Source: UBA7672 sp031419455 (lineage in GTDB: Bacteria > Pseudomonadota > Alphaproteobacteria > Caulobacterales > Hyphomonadaceae). Taken from it: a stretch of DNA of 33,930 nt. Under the pieces are notes generated by a model. It was not told the DNA's origin, made no database searches, and saw only the letters and a list, made by a program, of their open reading frames with translations. Positions 7,081 through 14,658 of this stretch are shown one piece after another (the stretch's first letter is position 1; the number at the start of each line of letters is the position of its first letter). A program made the position numbers and the translations under genes. The stretch covers positions 1-33,930 of the forward strand of contig JANOKS010000188.1 in assembly GCA_031419455.1 (NCBI GenBank). The letters run 5' to 3'.

Positions 7081-8169
7081 ATGGCCACGAAGTCCACAGC
7101 CAAAGCCGCGCCTGTCAAACCCGTCGCGAAGAAGCGCAACAACACGAAGGCGCAGCTGCTCGGCAAGACCGTCGAGCATGTCGACATGACGTCGTTCGAC
7201 GCGCGCCCGATCATCGACTCGATGCGCAAGATGTCGTTCTCGTCCCGTGACACAGCCCGCGCCGCCGACATCTTCGACATGGCCCTTCGCGAGAAAGGCT
7301 GCTCCACCTGGCTCATCCTCGCCGGCTCGACGTCGGCGGGCGGCTGCATGCACGTCTACCGTGACATGGTGAAGTTCGGCATGATCGACGCCATCGTCGC
7401 CACCGGCGCATCCATCGTCGACATGGATTTCTTCGAAGCCCTGGGCTTCAAGCACTATCAGGCCGCCGGCGAAGTCGACGACAACGTCCTGCGCGAGAAC
7501 TACATCGACCGGATCTACGACACCTACATCGACGAGGAAGAACTCCAGGCGTGCGACCACACCATCCTCGAGCTTGCCAACGCGCTCGAGCCGCGCGGCT
7601 ATTCCTCGCGCGAGTTCATCCACGAGATGGGCAAATGGCTTGCCGCCGGCAACGCCAAGAAGAGGGGCTCGCTGATCCAGACCTGCTATGAGGAAGGCGT
7701 GCCGATCTTCTGCCCGGCCTTCGTCGATTCATCGGCCGGCTTCGGCCTGGTCAAGCACCAGAAGGAACGCGCCAAGGCGAAGAAGCCCTACCTGATGATC
7801 GACGCAGTCGCGGACTTCCGCGAACTGACCGACATCAAGATCGCGGCTGGCACGACCGGCCTCTTCATGGTCGGCGGCGGCGTTCCGAAGAACTTCGCGC
7901 AGGACACGGTCGTCTGCGCCGAGATCCTCGGCATCGACGCCGAGGTCCACAAATACGCCGTGCAGATCACCGTCGCAGACGTCCGCGACGGCGCCTGCTC
8001 GTCATCCACGCTGAAAGAAGCCGCGAGCTGGGGCAAGGTATCGACCACGCACGAACAGATGGTCTTCGCCGAAGCGACCACCGTCGTCCCCCTGATCGGC
8101 TCCGACGCCTACCACCGCGGCGCCTGGAAAACCCGCAAGAAACCGAAATGGGCGAAACTGTTCGAATAG
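7081..8169 (+). CDS. Deoxyhypusine synthase-like protein, probable homospermidine-forming enzyme
   Basis: A 362-residue member of the deoxyhypusine synthase (DHS) family. In eukaryotes and archaea DHS moves an aminobutyl group from spermidine to a lysine of eIF5A/aIF5A via a covalent enzyme lysine. The equivalent segment here is KEAASWGKV with Lys319, matching the eukaryotic EAVSWGK catalytic site. NAD-fold pieces such as VATGASIVDMDF and GTTGLFMVGGGVPKN are also clear. Bacteria have no hypusine protein, so the enzyme most likely moves the group to putrescine and makes homospermidine; this is inferred from the adjacent ornithine decarboxylase. The first about 25 residues are Lys/Ala-rich and lie outside the fold. 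The start is ATG after CTGGAG. A terminator follows the stop. Confidence 0.88.
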   Translation: MATKSTAKAAPVKPVAKKRNNTKAQLLGKTVEHVDMTSFDARPIIDSMRKMSFSSRDTARAADIFDMALREKGCSTWLILAGSTSAGGCMHVYRDMVKFGMIDAIVATGASIVDMDFFEALGFKHYQAAGEVDDNVLRENYIDRIYDTYIDEEELQACDHTILELANALEPRGYSSREFIHEMGKWLAAGNAKKRGSLIQTCYEEGVPIFCPAFVDSSAGFGLVKHQKERAKAKKPYLMIDAVADFRELTDIKIAAGTTGLFMVGGGVPKNFAQDTVVCAEILGIDAEVHKYAVQITVADVRDGACSSSTLKEAASWGKVSTTHEQMVFAEATTVVPLIGSDAYHRGAWKTRKKPKWAKLFE

Positions 8170-8186
8170 GCAGAACGCAGAAACGA

Positions 8187-8222
8187 AAGCCTCTCCCGCG
8201 CGAAGCAGGGGAGGCTTTTTCC
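8187..8222 (+). terminator. Intrinsic terminator after the DHS-like gene
   Basis: AAGCCTCTCC (8187-8196) pairs with GGGGAGGCTT (8208-8217) with one G-T pair and is followed by TTTCC. It lies between the DHS-like gene and the convergent GNAT gene and could act in both directions, though the T-run favours the plus strand. Confidence 0.75.
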
Positions 8223-8236
8223 TTCGTCCAACGTGC

Positions 8237-9283
8237 CTAGTCCGGCTGCACGCGACGCAGCAGCTGAATAAGGGGCGGCCGGAACATCGCGCCGTGCCGC
8301 TGCCCGCCTGGCGGTCCCCAGTGCCGCTTGTACTCACCGCCCGACATGTCGATCGAGGCATAACCATTGGCTTTCGCCCAATTGACCAGAGCGACGGTGA
8401 AGGCCGCGGCCAGATAGCCATCGTCCAGTCCGGGATCGCGCCCACCACATTGCGCCATCACCACACCATCCCAGGCCGTGAATACCATCCCGCCCAAGCG
8501 CCGCCCCTCCAGAGTCAGCATCAGGGTATGCACGCTGATCTGGTCCGCACCGCGCCCGCCGACCAGAACGCGCCACAGGTTGAGCCGGTCTTCCGAAGCG
8601 ACAATCTCGCGGCCCGGATCATCGGCCCATTGCTCGCGCCACTTGCCGATGATCCACTGCAGGTCGCCTTCGCCATCCACGCGAATTTCACAGGTTTCCA
8701 GGTGTCGTCGAGCGCGGGAGATCGTGTACTGTCGCTTCTTGTGACGCCAATACGCCTCAAAGTCCCCCGATAGGTCGATCTTGTGCCAATCATACGTCCA
8801 AGAGGCGGACGGGTTTAGCACGTTGATTTCATCGCCAACTCCGCCAGCGACAACCACCTCAACCCCCAGGGCGCGCAGAGCGCGCCCAAGCACTTGCGCA
8901 TCACGCGCTGGCGCTATTGCAAAGGGTAGACACTGATAGGTGACGGGCTCCCAGAAGGTCCCTCGCTTGCGCAGTGAAATGATCGCCAACGGCGTTCCCT
9001 GTTCGCACACAAGCGCATGGCGCTTGATTGCCGCGGTGGGCCGGAGCAGTTCCCGGTAGATTCCGTGCGGACAGCCCGGTAGCGGCGGCAACGAATCCAG
9101 TGCTGAATCAAACGCCGGAGTCCAGTGGCGGGCCCACGTTACCTTGAGCCCGGTGCGGTGAAGTCCGGCGCCGGCGCGCGATAGCGCTTCGACCGCCGGC
9201 CATGCGGGCCTGATCATGCTGCCAAGCGCGGCCTTGGCCGTTGACTTGGCAACAACAGGCCAGCTGCCCGTCCCTGCGCCCAT
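8237..9283 (-). CDS. GNAT-type acyltransferase with BioF2/CelD-like domain
   Basis: A 348-residue protein of the BioF2-like/FemAB-type GNAT group. The recognisable region runs from about residue 175 to 340: YWRHKKRQYTISRARRHLE, then LMLTLEGRRLGGMVFTAWDG and the C-terminal NGYASIDMSGGEYKRHWGP. Relatives are often encoded with exopolysaccharide or capsule genes and are assumed to acylate a sugar or amine; the substrate here is unknown. No transmembrane segment is seen. The ATG at 9283 has AAGGGA seven bases upstream. It converges on the polyamine genes, so a link with polyamine acetylation is possible but not supported by the sequence itself. Confidence 0.75.
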   Translation of the reverse strand: MGAGTGSWPVVAKSTAKAALGSMIRPAWPAVEALSRAGAGLHRTGLKVTWARHWTPAFDSALDSLPPLPGCPHGIYRELLRPTAAIKRHALVCEQGTPLAIISLRKRGTFWEPVTYQCLPFAIAPARDAQVLGRALRALGVEVVVAGGVGDEINVLNPSASWTYDWHKIDLSGDFEAYWRHKKRQYTISRARRHLETCEIRVDGEGDLQWIIGKWREQWADDPGREIVASEDRLNLWRVLVGGRGADQISVHTLMLTLEGRRLGGMVFTAWDGVVMAQCGGRDPGLDDGYLAAAFTVALVNWAKANGYASIDMSGGEYKRHWGPPGGQRHGAMFRPPLIQLLRRVQPD

Positions 9284-9537
9284 TTGCGCGTCCCTTCACG
9301 AATCCGAAGGCGTTGCAACAACTGCGCCAGACCTGGCTCCAACCACCCGCCAGACAGGCTGGAGATCCCTTAGGCTTTTCGCACAGTCTGTCAGAAGAAT
9401 CCTGCGCAACTGGCACACATGCGGCGGCGAGTTCGCGTGGCTCCCGCCAGCGTCATGTCAGCATCTCACCCGCCCCCGCTTGCGCTATACACACGCAGCG
9501 CGCAAATCTCACCGCACAAGAGGACGGAGGACATCCC

Positions 9538-9909
9538 ATGATCGGCTACGCGATGCTCGGCACCAACGACTACGAGAAGGCGCTCCAATTCTACGACAAG
9601 GTGCTAGCCCCGGTCGGCGGCAAGCGCGCGATGGATTTTGGCGTGTCGACTGTCTACGGCTCTGGCGGCGGCGCCATGCTCGGCATCGGCCAGCCCTACA
9701 ACAAGGAGCCCGCGTCCGTCGGCAACGGCACCATGGTTGCACTGCAGATGCCCTCGAAGGAAAAAGTCCACGAAGTCTATGACGCCGCCATCGCCAACGG
9801 TGCAAAGTGCGAAGGCCCCGCCGGCGCGCGCGGCGACAATTTCTACGCCGGCTATTTCCGCGATCTCGACGGCAACAAGTTGTGCGCTTTCTACGCCCCC
9901 GGAATGTAA
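9538..9909 (+). CDS. VOC family protein (glyoxalase/bleomycin-resistance fold), copy 1
   Basis: A 123-residue vicinal-oxygen-chelate protein. It starts with the family strand MIGYAMLGTNDYEKALQFYD and ends with YFRDLDGNKLCAFY, the two ends of the paired beta-alpha-beta-beta-beta modules. Such small VOC proteins may bind metal and a small ligand, but this type lacks the full metal set of glyoxalase I, so no reaction is assigned. GGAGG is placed eight bases before the ATG at 9538; the frame is open far upstream, but that part has no coding character. The next gene is a paralogue of identical length, about 47% identical by hand count without gaps. Confidence 0.88.
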   Translation: MIGYAMLGTNDYEKALQFYDKVLAPVGGKRAMDFGVSTVYGSGGGAMLGIGQPYNKEPASVGNGTMVALQMPSKEKVHEVYDAAIANGAKCEGPAGARGDNFYAGYFRDLDGNKLCAFYAPGM

Positions 9910-9984
9910 GGGCGAGGGCATGTAGCCCTTGCGAGCGGTCCATCGGCATGATTCCGTGCCTGCACTCGCAGGGAAGGACGGCCC

Positions 9985-10356
9985 ATGATCGGCTACACAA
10001 CCATCGGCGTTAAGGATGTCGAGAAGGCGCTGGTTTTCTACGATGCGCTCCTTGCTGAGCTCGGCGGCAAGCGCGTGATGGAGCTGTCGCACGGCCAGCT
10101 CTACGGCTTCGCCCAGGGCCCGCTGTTCGGCGTCACCAGGCCGTTCAATGGCGATACGCAGCACTGCGGCAACGGCAACATGATCGCCCTGCGCTGCCCC
10201 TCGCGCGAGAAGGTGGATGCCCTCCACGCGCGTGCGCTGTCGCTTGGCGGCTCGGATGAAGGCGCCCCGGGCGACCGCGGCGGCGGTTTCTACGGCGCGT
10301 ACTTCCGCGACCCGGACGGCAACAAGCTCTGTTTCTTCACGATGGGCGGGCAGTAG
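9985..10356 (+). CDS. VOC family protein, copy 2 (tandem paralogue)
   Basis: A 123-residue VOC protein that aligns end to end with the preceding gene without gaps. Shared blocks include EKAL-FYD, GGKR, PS-EKV and DGNKLC. The middle part, which would line the ligand pocket, differs most (for example SHGQLYGFAQG against GVSTVYGSGGG), suggesting a different ligand after duplication. The ATG at 9985 follows GGAAGGACGG. The 75-base gap between the copies has no terminator-like hairpin, so both may be one transcript. The stop lies 16 bases from the end of the convergent gene. Confidence 0.87.
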   Translation: MIGYTTIGVKDVEKALVFYDALLAELGGKRVMELSHGQLYGFAQGPLFGVTRPFNGDTQHCGNGNMIALRCPSREKVDALHARALSLGGSDEGAPGDRGGGFYGAYFRDPDGNKLCFFTMGGQ

Positions 10357-10372
10357 CGGGAGAAGTCGCCCG

Positions 10373-10900
10373 CTACTTCGCCAACAGTCCCTCGCTCAGC
10401 CGCCGGATCGCCGCCGCCTGATGTTCGCTCGCCTCGCCCTGCAGCCGCGCGACTGTCCACGCCATGCCGACAAGTTCCTGCCGCTCTGGCTGGCCCAGCG
10501 CATTCAGCCAGAGTGGAAGAAACCGCCGCACCACCTCGTTGGTGTCGGAGACCTGCTCAGCCGCCCAGCCCGCGAACGCCATGGCGTCATCGCGGTCCTG
10601 CCGGTTGAGTTTGCAGATCGTCTCCAGCAGATGCTCGATCCTCCTGGCGTCCGCATCCAGTACCGGCCCGCGCTGCGCCGCCAGGGAATACAGTAGCGTC
10701 GCCGCCGCCATGCCGGGCGAGTCCACGCCCGTCAGCACGGCCTGTCCCGCGCGCTGGCGAAATCGCGCCCGGTTGATCATGCCGCGCGCCTTGCCGGCCG
10801 CATCGAGCATGCCTTCGGCTGCGCCCTTCACCTGCTGCGCGCGATACCACCAGAAAGCGATGCCGCCGATGACTGCGCCGATCAGTGCGATGATCGCCAT
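10373..10900 (-). CDS. Membrane-anchored TerB/DjlA-like helical protein, function unknown
   Basis: A 175-residue protein with an N-terminal membrane segment at about residues 2-19 (IIALIGAVIGGIAFWWYR). The rest is predicted alpha-helical and alternates acidic and hydrophobic positions (LDADARRIEHLLETICKLNR). This weakly resembles the TerB/DjlA-type domain, which often carries such helices on the cytoplasmic side. The resemblance is by eye and needs a profile search. The start is ATG 10900 with GAGAGGGG six bases upstream. It is divergent to a 90-residue membrane protein gene, so both share the 75-base upstream region. Confidence 0.65.
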   Translation of the reverse strand: MAIIALIGAVIGGIAFWWYRAQQVKGAAEGMLDAAGKARGMINRARFRQRAGQAVLTGVDSPGMAAATLLYSLAAQRGPVLDADARRIEHLLETICKLNRQDRDDAMAFAGWAAEQVSDTNEVVRRFLPLWLNALGQPERQELVGMAWTVARLQGEASEHQAAAIRRLSEGLLAK

Positions 10901-10975
10901 GGATACCCCTCTCCCGCAAAGTTATGGTCTGGCTTCGCGAGCCGGTCAAACCTGCCCGCCATCCGGGAGACGCTC

Positions 10976-11248
10976 ATGCCCCTGCACGCCCAGATTCTCT
11001 GCATCGGCGGCAATGTGCTGTTCGCGCTGTTCTTCCTGATCGGCGCCGGCGCTGGCTGGAGCGACGGCAATTCCGGGATGTTCGCGGTGATGTTCGTCTT
11101 CGCGATCGCCGCCAGCTACAGCGTCTGGGTGCTGCTCAAATTCCGTCATCACCTCTCCGCCGAGGGCATGCTCGAACGCGAACTCCACATCGAGCGCCTG
11201 CGCGAGGAACTCGACCTGTTGAAAGCCAACAACAAGCCGGACGCCTGA
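10976..11248 (+). CDS. Small inner-membrane protein with two membrane segments
   Basis: A 90-residue protein that I do not recognise. Two hydrophobic segments lie at about residues 7-26 and 35-55. They are followed by a charged amphipathic tail (ERELHIERLREELDLLKAN) that could form a short coiled coil in the cytoplasm. GGGAGA precedes the ATG. It is divergent to the TerB-like gene. The size, hairpin topology and coiled tail suggest an accessory or partner protein, with no defined role. Confidence 0.65.
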   Translation: MPLHAQILCIGGNVLFALFFLIGAGAGWSDGNSGMFAVMFVFAIAASYSVWVLLKFRHHLSAEGMLERELHIERLREELDLLKANNKPDA

Positions 11249-11251
11249 CCC

Positions 11252-11292
11252 AAAAGCGCCAGAACCGGAAAAGCGCCAGAACCGGAAAAGCG
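11252..11292. repeat. Tandem 17-bp repeat, about 2.4 copies
   Basis: The unit AAAAGCGCCAGAACCGG occurs at 11252-11268 and 11269-11285 and starts a third time. It lies between a stop codon and a terminator hairpin, outside any gene. Confidence 0.85.
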
Positions 11293-11293
11293 A

Positions 11294-11325
11294 AAGGGCC
11301 GCGCATCGCTGCGCAGCCCCTTCTC
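11294..11325. terminator. Bidirectional terminator-like hairpin between convergent genes
   Basis: An imperfect stem pairs AAGGG with CCCTT and GCGCA (11301-11305) with TGCGC (11310-11314) around a four-base loop. The plus side runs into TTCTCGTGTTT, the minus side into CTTTCGCTTTTC. It suits the end of both the small membrane protein gene and the DUF4167 gene. Confidence 0.5.
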
Positions 11326-11360
11326 GTGTTTCGTGATGTCAGCGATCAAACGCCCGACAT

Positions 11361-12188
11361 TTATCCCCCGGTGAGGGCGCCCTGCTTGCGGGCCAGGCTG
11401 TCGAGCGCCGAGCGGGCTTCGGTGTCGCCGCCGGTATTGCCCCCGGTATTTCCACCCGCCGCCGCATTCGGACGATCGCCGTCCGGATGACGCCGGCGAC
11501 CACGGCGACGGCGTCCACGGCCATTGCCGTCCGCATCGCCCTGGCCCTGGCCGCCATCCTCGCCCGAGGCCTCGGCGTCCTCGACGTCGCCAGGCGGCCG
11601 CCCTCCGGACGGTTGTCCGCCCGAAGACTGCGCACCTGAAGACTGCGCACCTGAAGACTGCGCACCTGAAGACTGCGCACCTGAAGACTGGCCGCCTGAA
11701 GACTGGGAGCGCGAGACGTCTGGGGCGTCGCCATCATCGTCGCCCTCATCGCCATCCGACGACGGATCGTCCATCGGTCGCATCGCGCCAGACGTGTGCT
11801 CGCCGCCCTGCATGCCCCCATGCATGCCGCTCGCGCCATTGTCGTTCGGCTGCTGGTGACCGCCCTCGCCCATCGGCTGGCCCTGCTGGAAGCCGCCCTC
11901 GCCGTTCTGCTGCTGCAGAAGACGCTCGCGCGGCATCGTTGCGGCCATCACGCGGTAATAGTGTTCCGCGTGCTGGAGGTAAGTCTCGTACTTCACCCGG
12001 TCGCCACCCGACTGAGCGTCGCGTGCGAACTGTGCGTACTTTTCGTAGATTTGCGCGGCTGTGCCACGGATCTTAACATCCGGGCCGTTGCTCTCAAGCG
12101 ATCGATTGCCGTGGTTGTGATGGTTTCCACCACCGCTGCCACCGCCGCCGCCGCCGGGCTTGCGCCCGCGCCCCCGCTGACGCTTCAT
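11361..12188 (-). CDS. DUF4167 domain protein with low-complexity tail
   Basis: A 275-residue protein. A basic Gly-rich start (KRQRGRGRKPGGGGGG) precedes the DUF4167 domain at about residues 33-95, recognisable by VKIRGTAAQIYEKYAQFARDA and YYRVMAATMPRE. The rest is disordered: Gln/Gly-rich, then an acidic segment, then five-residue repeats of the type SSGAQ encoded by a 15-bp tandem repeat, then an Arg-rich patch (GRGRRRRGRRRHP). DUF4167 proteins are typical of Alphaproteobacteria and often lie next to prmC, as here. The basic/Gly-rich ends suggest RNA or nucleic-acid contact, but no function is established from the sequence. The start is the ATG at 12188, after AGGAAGG. Confidence 0.85.
   Translation of the reverse strand: MKRQRGRGRKPGGGGGGSGGGNHHNHGNRSLESNGPDVKIRGTAAQIYEKYAQFARDAQSGGDRVKYETYLQHAEHYYRVMAATMPRERLLQQQNGEGGFQQGQPMGEGGHQQPNDNGASGMHGGMQGGEHTSGAMRPMDDPSSDGDEGDDDGDAPDVSRSQSSGGQSSGAQSSGAQSSGAQSSGAQSSGGQPSGGRPPGDVEDAEASGEDGGQGQGDADGNGRGRRRRGRRRHPDGDRPNAAAGGNTGGNTGGDTEARSALDSLARKQGALTGG
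11623..11712. repeat. 15-bp tandem repeat inside the DUF4167 gene, six units
   Basis: The unit GAAGACTGCGCACCT is perfect at 11623-11682 (four copies), then diverges in the next two units. It encodes repeating SSGAQ on the minus strand. A multiple of three keeps the frame, so copy-number change alters length without breaking the protein. Confidence 0.92.
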
Positions 12189-12280
12189 GAAACCTTCCTG
12201 ATCTTCAGAGTTCTCGCCCCAATCGGACGGGAGTTAGGCCGCTACCTTGCTGACCAACCAGACGCTTGGCTGATTACCCG

Positions 12281-12324
12281 GCTACCAGTGCCTGATGTTC
12301 TTGGGAGAACGCCGAGCTACCAGT
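12281..12324. repeat. Inverted repeat flanked by direct repeats upstream of DUF4167 gene
   Basis: GTTCT-TGGG-AGAAC (12297-12310) is a perfect inverted repeat. Two copies of GCTACCAGT at 12281-12289 and 12316-12324 flank it. It lies in the 236-base gap between prmC and the DUF4167 gene, which holds no gene. It could be an operator or a small hairpin. Confidence 0.4.
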
Positions 12325-12424
12325 TGCTTTGAATCGCCCGCTGTCCGTCAAAAGAAGGCTAGCCTGTTTGATCGCCGCCGCCAAGCGCTTTCCTGTGGAT
12401 ACACAGCACGCCCAGAACCATGGT

Positions 12425-13285
12425 TTACGGCGTCTTTTCCACCCTGCGACCGAATGCAGCGCGCGGTATGCCCGCAAGGTCCGCATATGTCGCCAGCTCC
12501 GCCAGGCCTGCCCCCGCCATCAGTGCGAGCACATCGTCCGCCTGCCCGATGCCGCATTCGACGCCGATCCAGCCGCCGGGCCGAACCCGTCCAGCATGAA
12601 ACGAAATCAGCGCGCGGTAAGCCGCCAGTCCATCCGCCCCTGGCGTAAGCGCCAGATGTGGATCGTGGTCAGCCACGTCGAGCGCCAGCCCCCCCATGTC
12701 CGCCGCCGGAATATAGGGCGGGTTCGACAGGACGAGATCGAACGGTCCCGCCAGCTCGCTCTCCCAGCTCCCCTCCACCAGCTCCGCCCGTGCACTCACC
12801 CCGAGCGCCTCGGCATTCCGCATCGCCACCGCCAGCGCCGGCGCCGAGATGTCCACACCCACACCCTTCGCATCCGCGCGTTCCGCCAGCACCGACAGCA
12901 GAATGCACCCCGATCCCACGCCCAGATCGAGCACTCGTCCGCCCTGCGGCAGCCGCGCAATCCCCTGCTCGACCAGCAGCTCCGTCTCTGGCCTTGGATC
13001 CAGCACGTCGGGCGTCACGATGAACCGCCGCCCGTAGAACTCCCGCCATCCGCGAATTCGTGACACCGGCTCATGCTTCAGTCGCCGTTGCACGAGCGTC
13101 TCGAACGCCGTCAGCCCGCCCGCATCGACATGCTCCGTCTCGCGCAGGATCACGTCCACCGGCTCAATCCCCAGCGCATGCGCCAGCAGCAGCCGCGCAT
13201 CCCGCATCGGGTTCTCGACGCCCGCCGCGCCCAGACGCAGCGCGGCCTCCCGCATGATCTCCCGCCAGTCGCAGTGCACGCTCAT
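12425..13285 (-). CDS. prmC: Release factor glutamine N5-methyltransferase
   Basis: A 286-residue PrmC (HemK) enzyme. It methylates the Gln of the GGQ motif in release factors RF1 and RF2 using S-adenosylmethionine, which is needed for efficient peptide release. The N-terminal helical domain spans about residues 5-80. The linker DPRPETELLVE is typical. The Rossmann glycine motif is DLGVGSG (120-126) and the catalytic NPPY is at 188-191. Length fits the family. ATG 13285 gives an N-terminus like relatives; ATG 13255 is an alternative with GGGAG very close to it. In many related genomes prfA precedes prmC; here the upstream neighbour is a divergent slyX and no prfA is seen. Confidence 0.95.
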   Translation of the reverse strand: MSVHCDWREIMREAALRLGAAGVENPMRDARLLLAHALGIEPVDVILRETEHVDAGGLTAFETLVQRRLKHEPVSRIRGWREFYGRRFIVTPDVLDPRPETELLVEQGIARLPQGGRVLDLGVGSGCILLSVLAERADAKGVGVDISAPALAVAMRNAEALGVSARAELVEGSWESELAGPFDLVLSNPPYIPAADMGGLALDVADHDPHLALTPGADGLAAYRALISFHAGRVRPGGWIGVECGIGQADDVLALMAGAGLAELATYADLAGIPRAAFGRRVEKTP

Positions 13286-13332
13286 GGCCGCGCGTGTAGC
13301 ATGGCGACCGTCGCTGTCATAAGAACACTCTC

Positions 13333-13554
13333 ATGACCCAGCCTTCCGCCGATCAGTCCCGCACCGACGAACTCGAAATCCGCATCTCACACCACGAGCG
13401 CATGATCGAGGATCTCAACACCACGATCACCTCGCAGTGGAAGGAGCTTGATCGCCTCAGGCGCGACGTGGAACGCCTGTCCGACCGCCTCGCCAGCGCC
13501 GAAGTCGCCATCGGCCCTGACTCCGGCGAGGAGCCGCCGCCGCCGCATTGGTAG
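13333..13554 (+). CDS. slyX: SlyX family coiled-coil protein
   Basis: A 73-residue protein that matches the SlyX family over its full length. It has one long amphipathic helix (ELEIRISHHERMIEDLNTTI followed by QWKELDRLRRDVERLSDRL) predicted to form a coiled coil, and the characteristic Pro-rich end PPPPHW. The molecular role of SlyX is unknown. It is divergent to prmC, with 47 bases between the starts. Confidence 0.9.
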   Translation: MTQPSADQSRTDELEIRISHHERMIEDLNTTITSQWKELDRLRRDVERLSDRLASAEVAIGPDSGEEPPPPHW

Positions 13555-13572
13555 CTTTCGTCTGGAAGCCCG

Positions 13573-13755
13573 CCCTCGTCCTTCGAGACGGTCGCTCCGA
13601 TGGATTGTCCACGCCGATACAGTGCACCCGCGACCCCTCAGGATGAGGGCTCTCTCAACAGTCGCGCACATTGATAGGCCTCATCCTGAGGGATCGCAGG
13701 CACGCCGCTTCAACAGCGCCATTCTATCGGTGCGATCGTCTCGAAGGACGAGGCC
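13573..13755. repeat. Nested foldback (REP-like) element of about 183 bp
   Basis: The outer arms CCTCGTCCTTCGAGACG (from 13574) and CGTCTCGAAGGACGAGG (to 13753) are inverted copies. Inside lies a second inverted pair: CCTCAGGATGAGG near 13636-13648 and CCTCATCCTGAGG at 13679-13691, each itself a palindrome and each flanked by GCGACC/GGATCGC. The stretch has no gene and separates slyX from the convergent MOSC gene. It resembles the dispersed intergenic palindromes of alphaproteobacterial genomes. Confidence 0.85.
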
Positions 13756-13767
13756 GTGCTCACCGAT

Positions 13768-14526
13768 CTACGCTTGAAGCACATCCCCCACGCCCACACG
13801 CCCATCCCCCGCCACCGAAAAATACGTCCCCAGCGTATCCCGCCCGAAATACTCACGCAGCATGCCGACCATGTCGATATCGCGTGTCCCCGTCTCCAGG
13901 TTCACATCTGTCGCCACGCAGCGCACGATCGGCTTGAACACGCTCAGCCGCGCCTCGCCGATGCTCACCGCCTGTCCCGCAACCCACTCATCCTCCGCCC
14001 ACGCCCTCATGCCGTCGACATAGATGTTCGCGCGGAAACGCAGCGGATCGACATCAACGCCGATCGCCGACGCAACCGCACGCACGCTCGCGAGGTTCAT
14101 CACCGACACGAAACCCTGCGGATGATCCATGAAACGATAGCCGCGCGGACTCTCCAGCACGCGAAGCTTCCCCGGCGCATCCTCGCCGAGGAAAGCCTGC
14201 AGGAAGCGCTCGAACGACGCCCGCCCCTCTTCCGTCGAAAGCTTCGCCTCGATGCCGAAGCCAGACGCATCGCCGAGATGAAACGAGCCCGTCGCATCAT
14301 CCAGCCGCGTCCTGATCCGCGCGAGTGAAGGAAAGCGCGCAAGCACCGTGAAGCGCTGCTTGGAAATGTGCTTCGGATTCTGCGGATCGAATCCCGACGG
14401 CCCCACCTCGATCGCATAGTCGCGGTCACCGGGGAAATACGCACCGGCGGTGAGCTTCACCTCTGCCATCTGCTCCGGCGTCAGCCCCTTCACCGGATGC
14501 CGATAGATGCTCTCGACGATCACCAT
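13768..14526 (-). CDS. MOSC domain protein (YcbX-like)
   Basis: A 252-residue protein with an N-terminal MOSC beta-barrel domain (VESIYRHPVKGLTPEQ at the start) and a C-terminal MOSC domain. The latter has the conserved Cys203 in RCVATDVNLETGTRD. MOSC proteins are related to molybdenum cofactor sulfurases; YcbX-like members help to reduce N-hydroxylated bases or use a Mo-cofactor. No partner reductase domain (ferredoxin-type) is fused here. The ATG at 14526 is chosen because GGGGGAG lies eight bases upstream; the frame runs further upstream only through a foldback repeat. The function is assigned at family level only. Confidence 0.88.
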   Translation of the reverse strand: MVIVESIYRHPVKGLTPEQMAEVKLTAGAYFPGDRDYAIEVGPSGFDPQNPKHISKQRFTVLARFPSLARIRTRLDDATGSFHLGDASGFGIEAKLSTEEGRASFERFLQAFLGEDAPGKLRVLESPRGYRFMDHPQGFVSVMNLASVRAVASAIGVDVDPLRFRANIYVDGMRAWAEDEWVAGQAVSIGEARLSVFKPIVRCVATDVNLETGTRDIDMVGMLREYFGRDTLGTYFSVAGDGRVGVGDVLQA

Positions 14527-14548
14527 GCGTTGCTCCCCCTGCTTTTTC

Positions 14549-14642
14549 TGCGGAACGCCGGACGCCTGCCCGGGTCTTCGGCCCATCCTCGGGATCAATG
14601 CATGCGGTGTGAAAGAGCCGGGCAGGCGCCCGGCTTTCCGCA
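14549..14642. repeat. 31-bp imperfect inverted repeat (foldback element)
   Basis: The left arm 14549-14579 (TGCGGAACGCCGGACGCCTG and on) and right arm 14611-14642 are inverted copies differing at about four positions, with a 31-base spacer. Each arm contains a GCCGG-CGCC-CCGGC-like inner palindrome. It lies between the starts and stops of the MOSC and QueF genes and carries no gene. Confidence 0.85.
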
Positions 14643-14658
14643 AGGCCGAGACGGATGC

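Noticed and set aside
7081..8169. A true hypusination system (deoxyhypusine synthase for an eIF5A-like protein)
   Set aside because: Bacterial EF-P is not hypusinated, and the gene is beside ornithine decarboxylase. A polyamine role is simpler.
8237..9283. Spermidine/putrescine acetyltransferase as a third polyamine gene
   Set aside because: The protein is of the BioF2/CelD type with a double GNAT-like fold and is convergent, behind a terminator. Nothing in it points to polyamine binding.
12297..12310. SOS (LexA) box GTTCT-N4-AGAAC
   Set aside because: The alphaproteobacterial LexA site is a direct repeat GTTC-N7-GTTC. This one is inverted with a different spacing.
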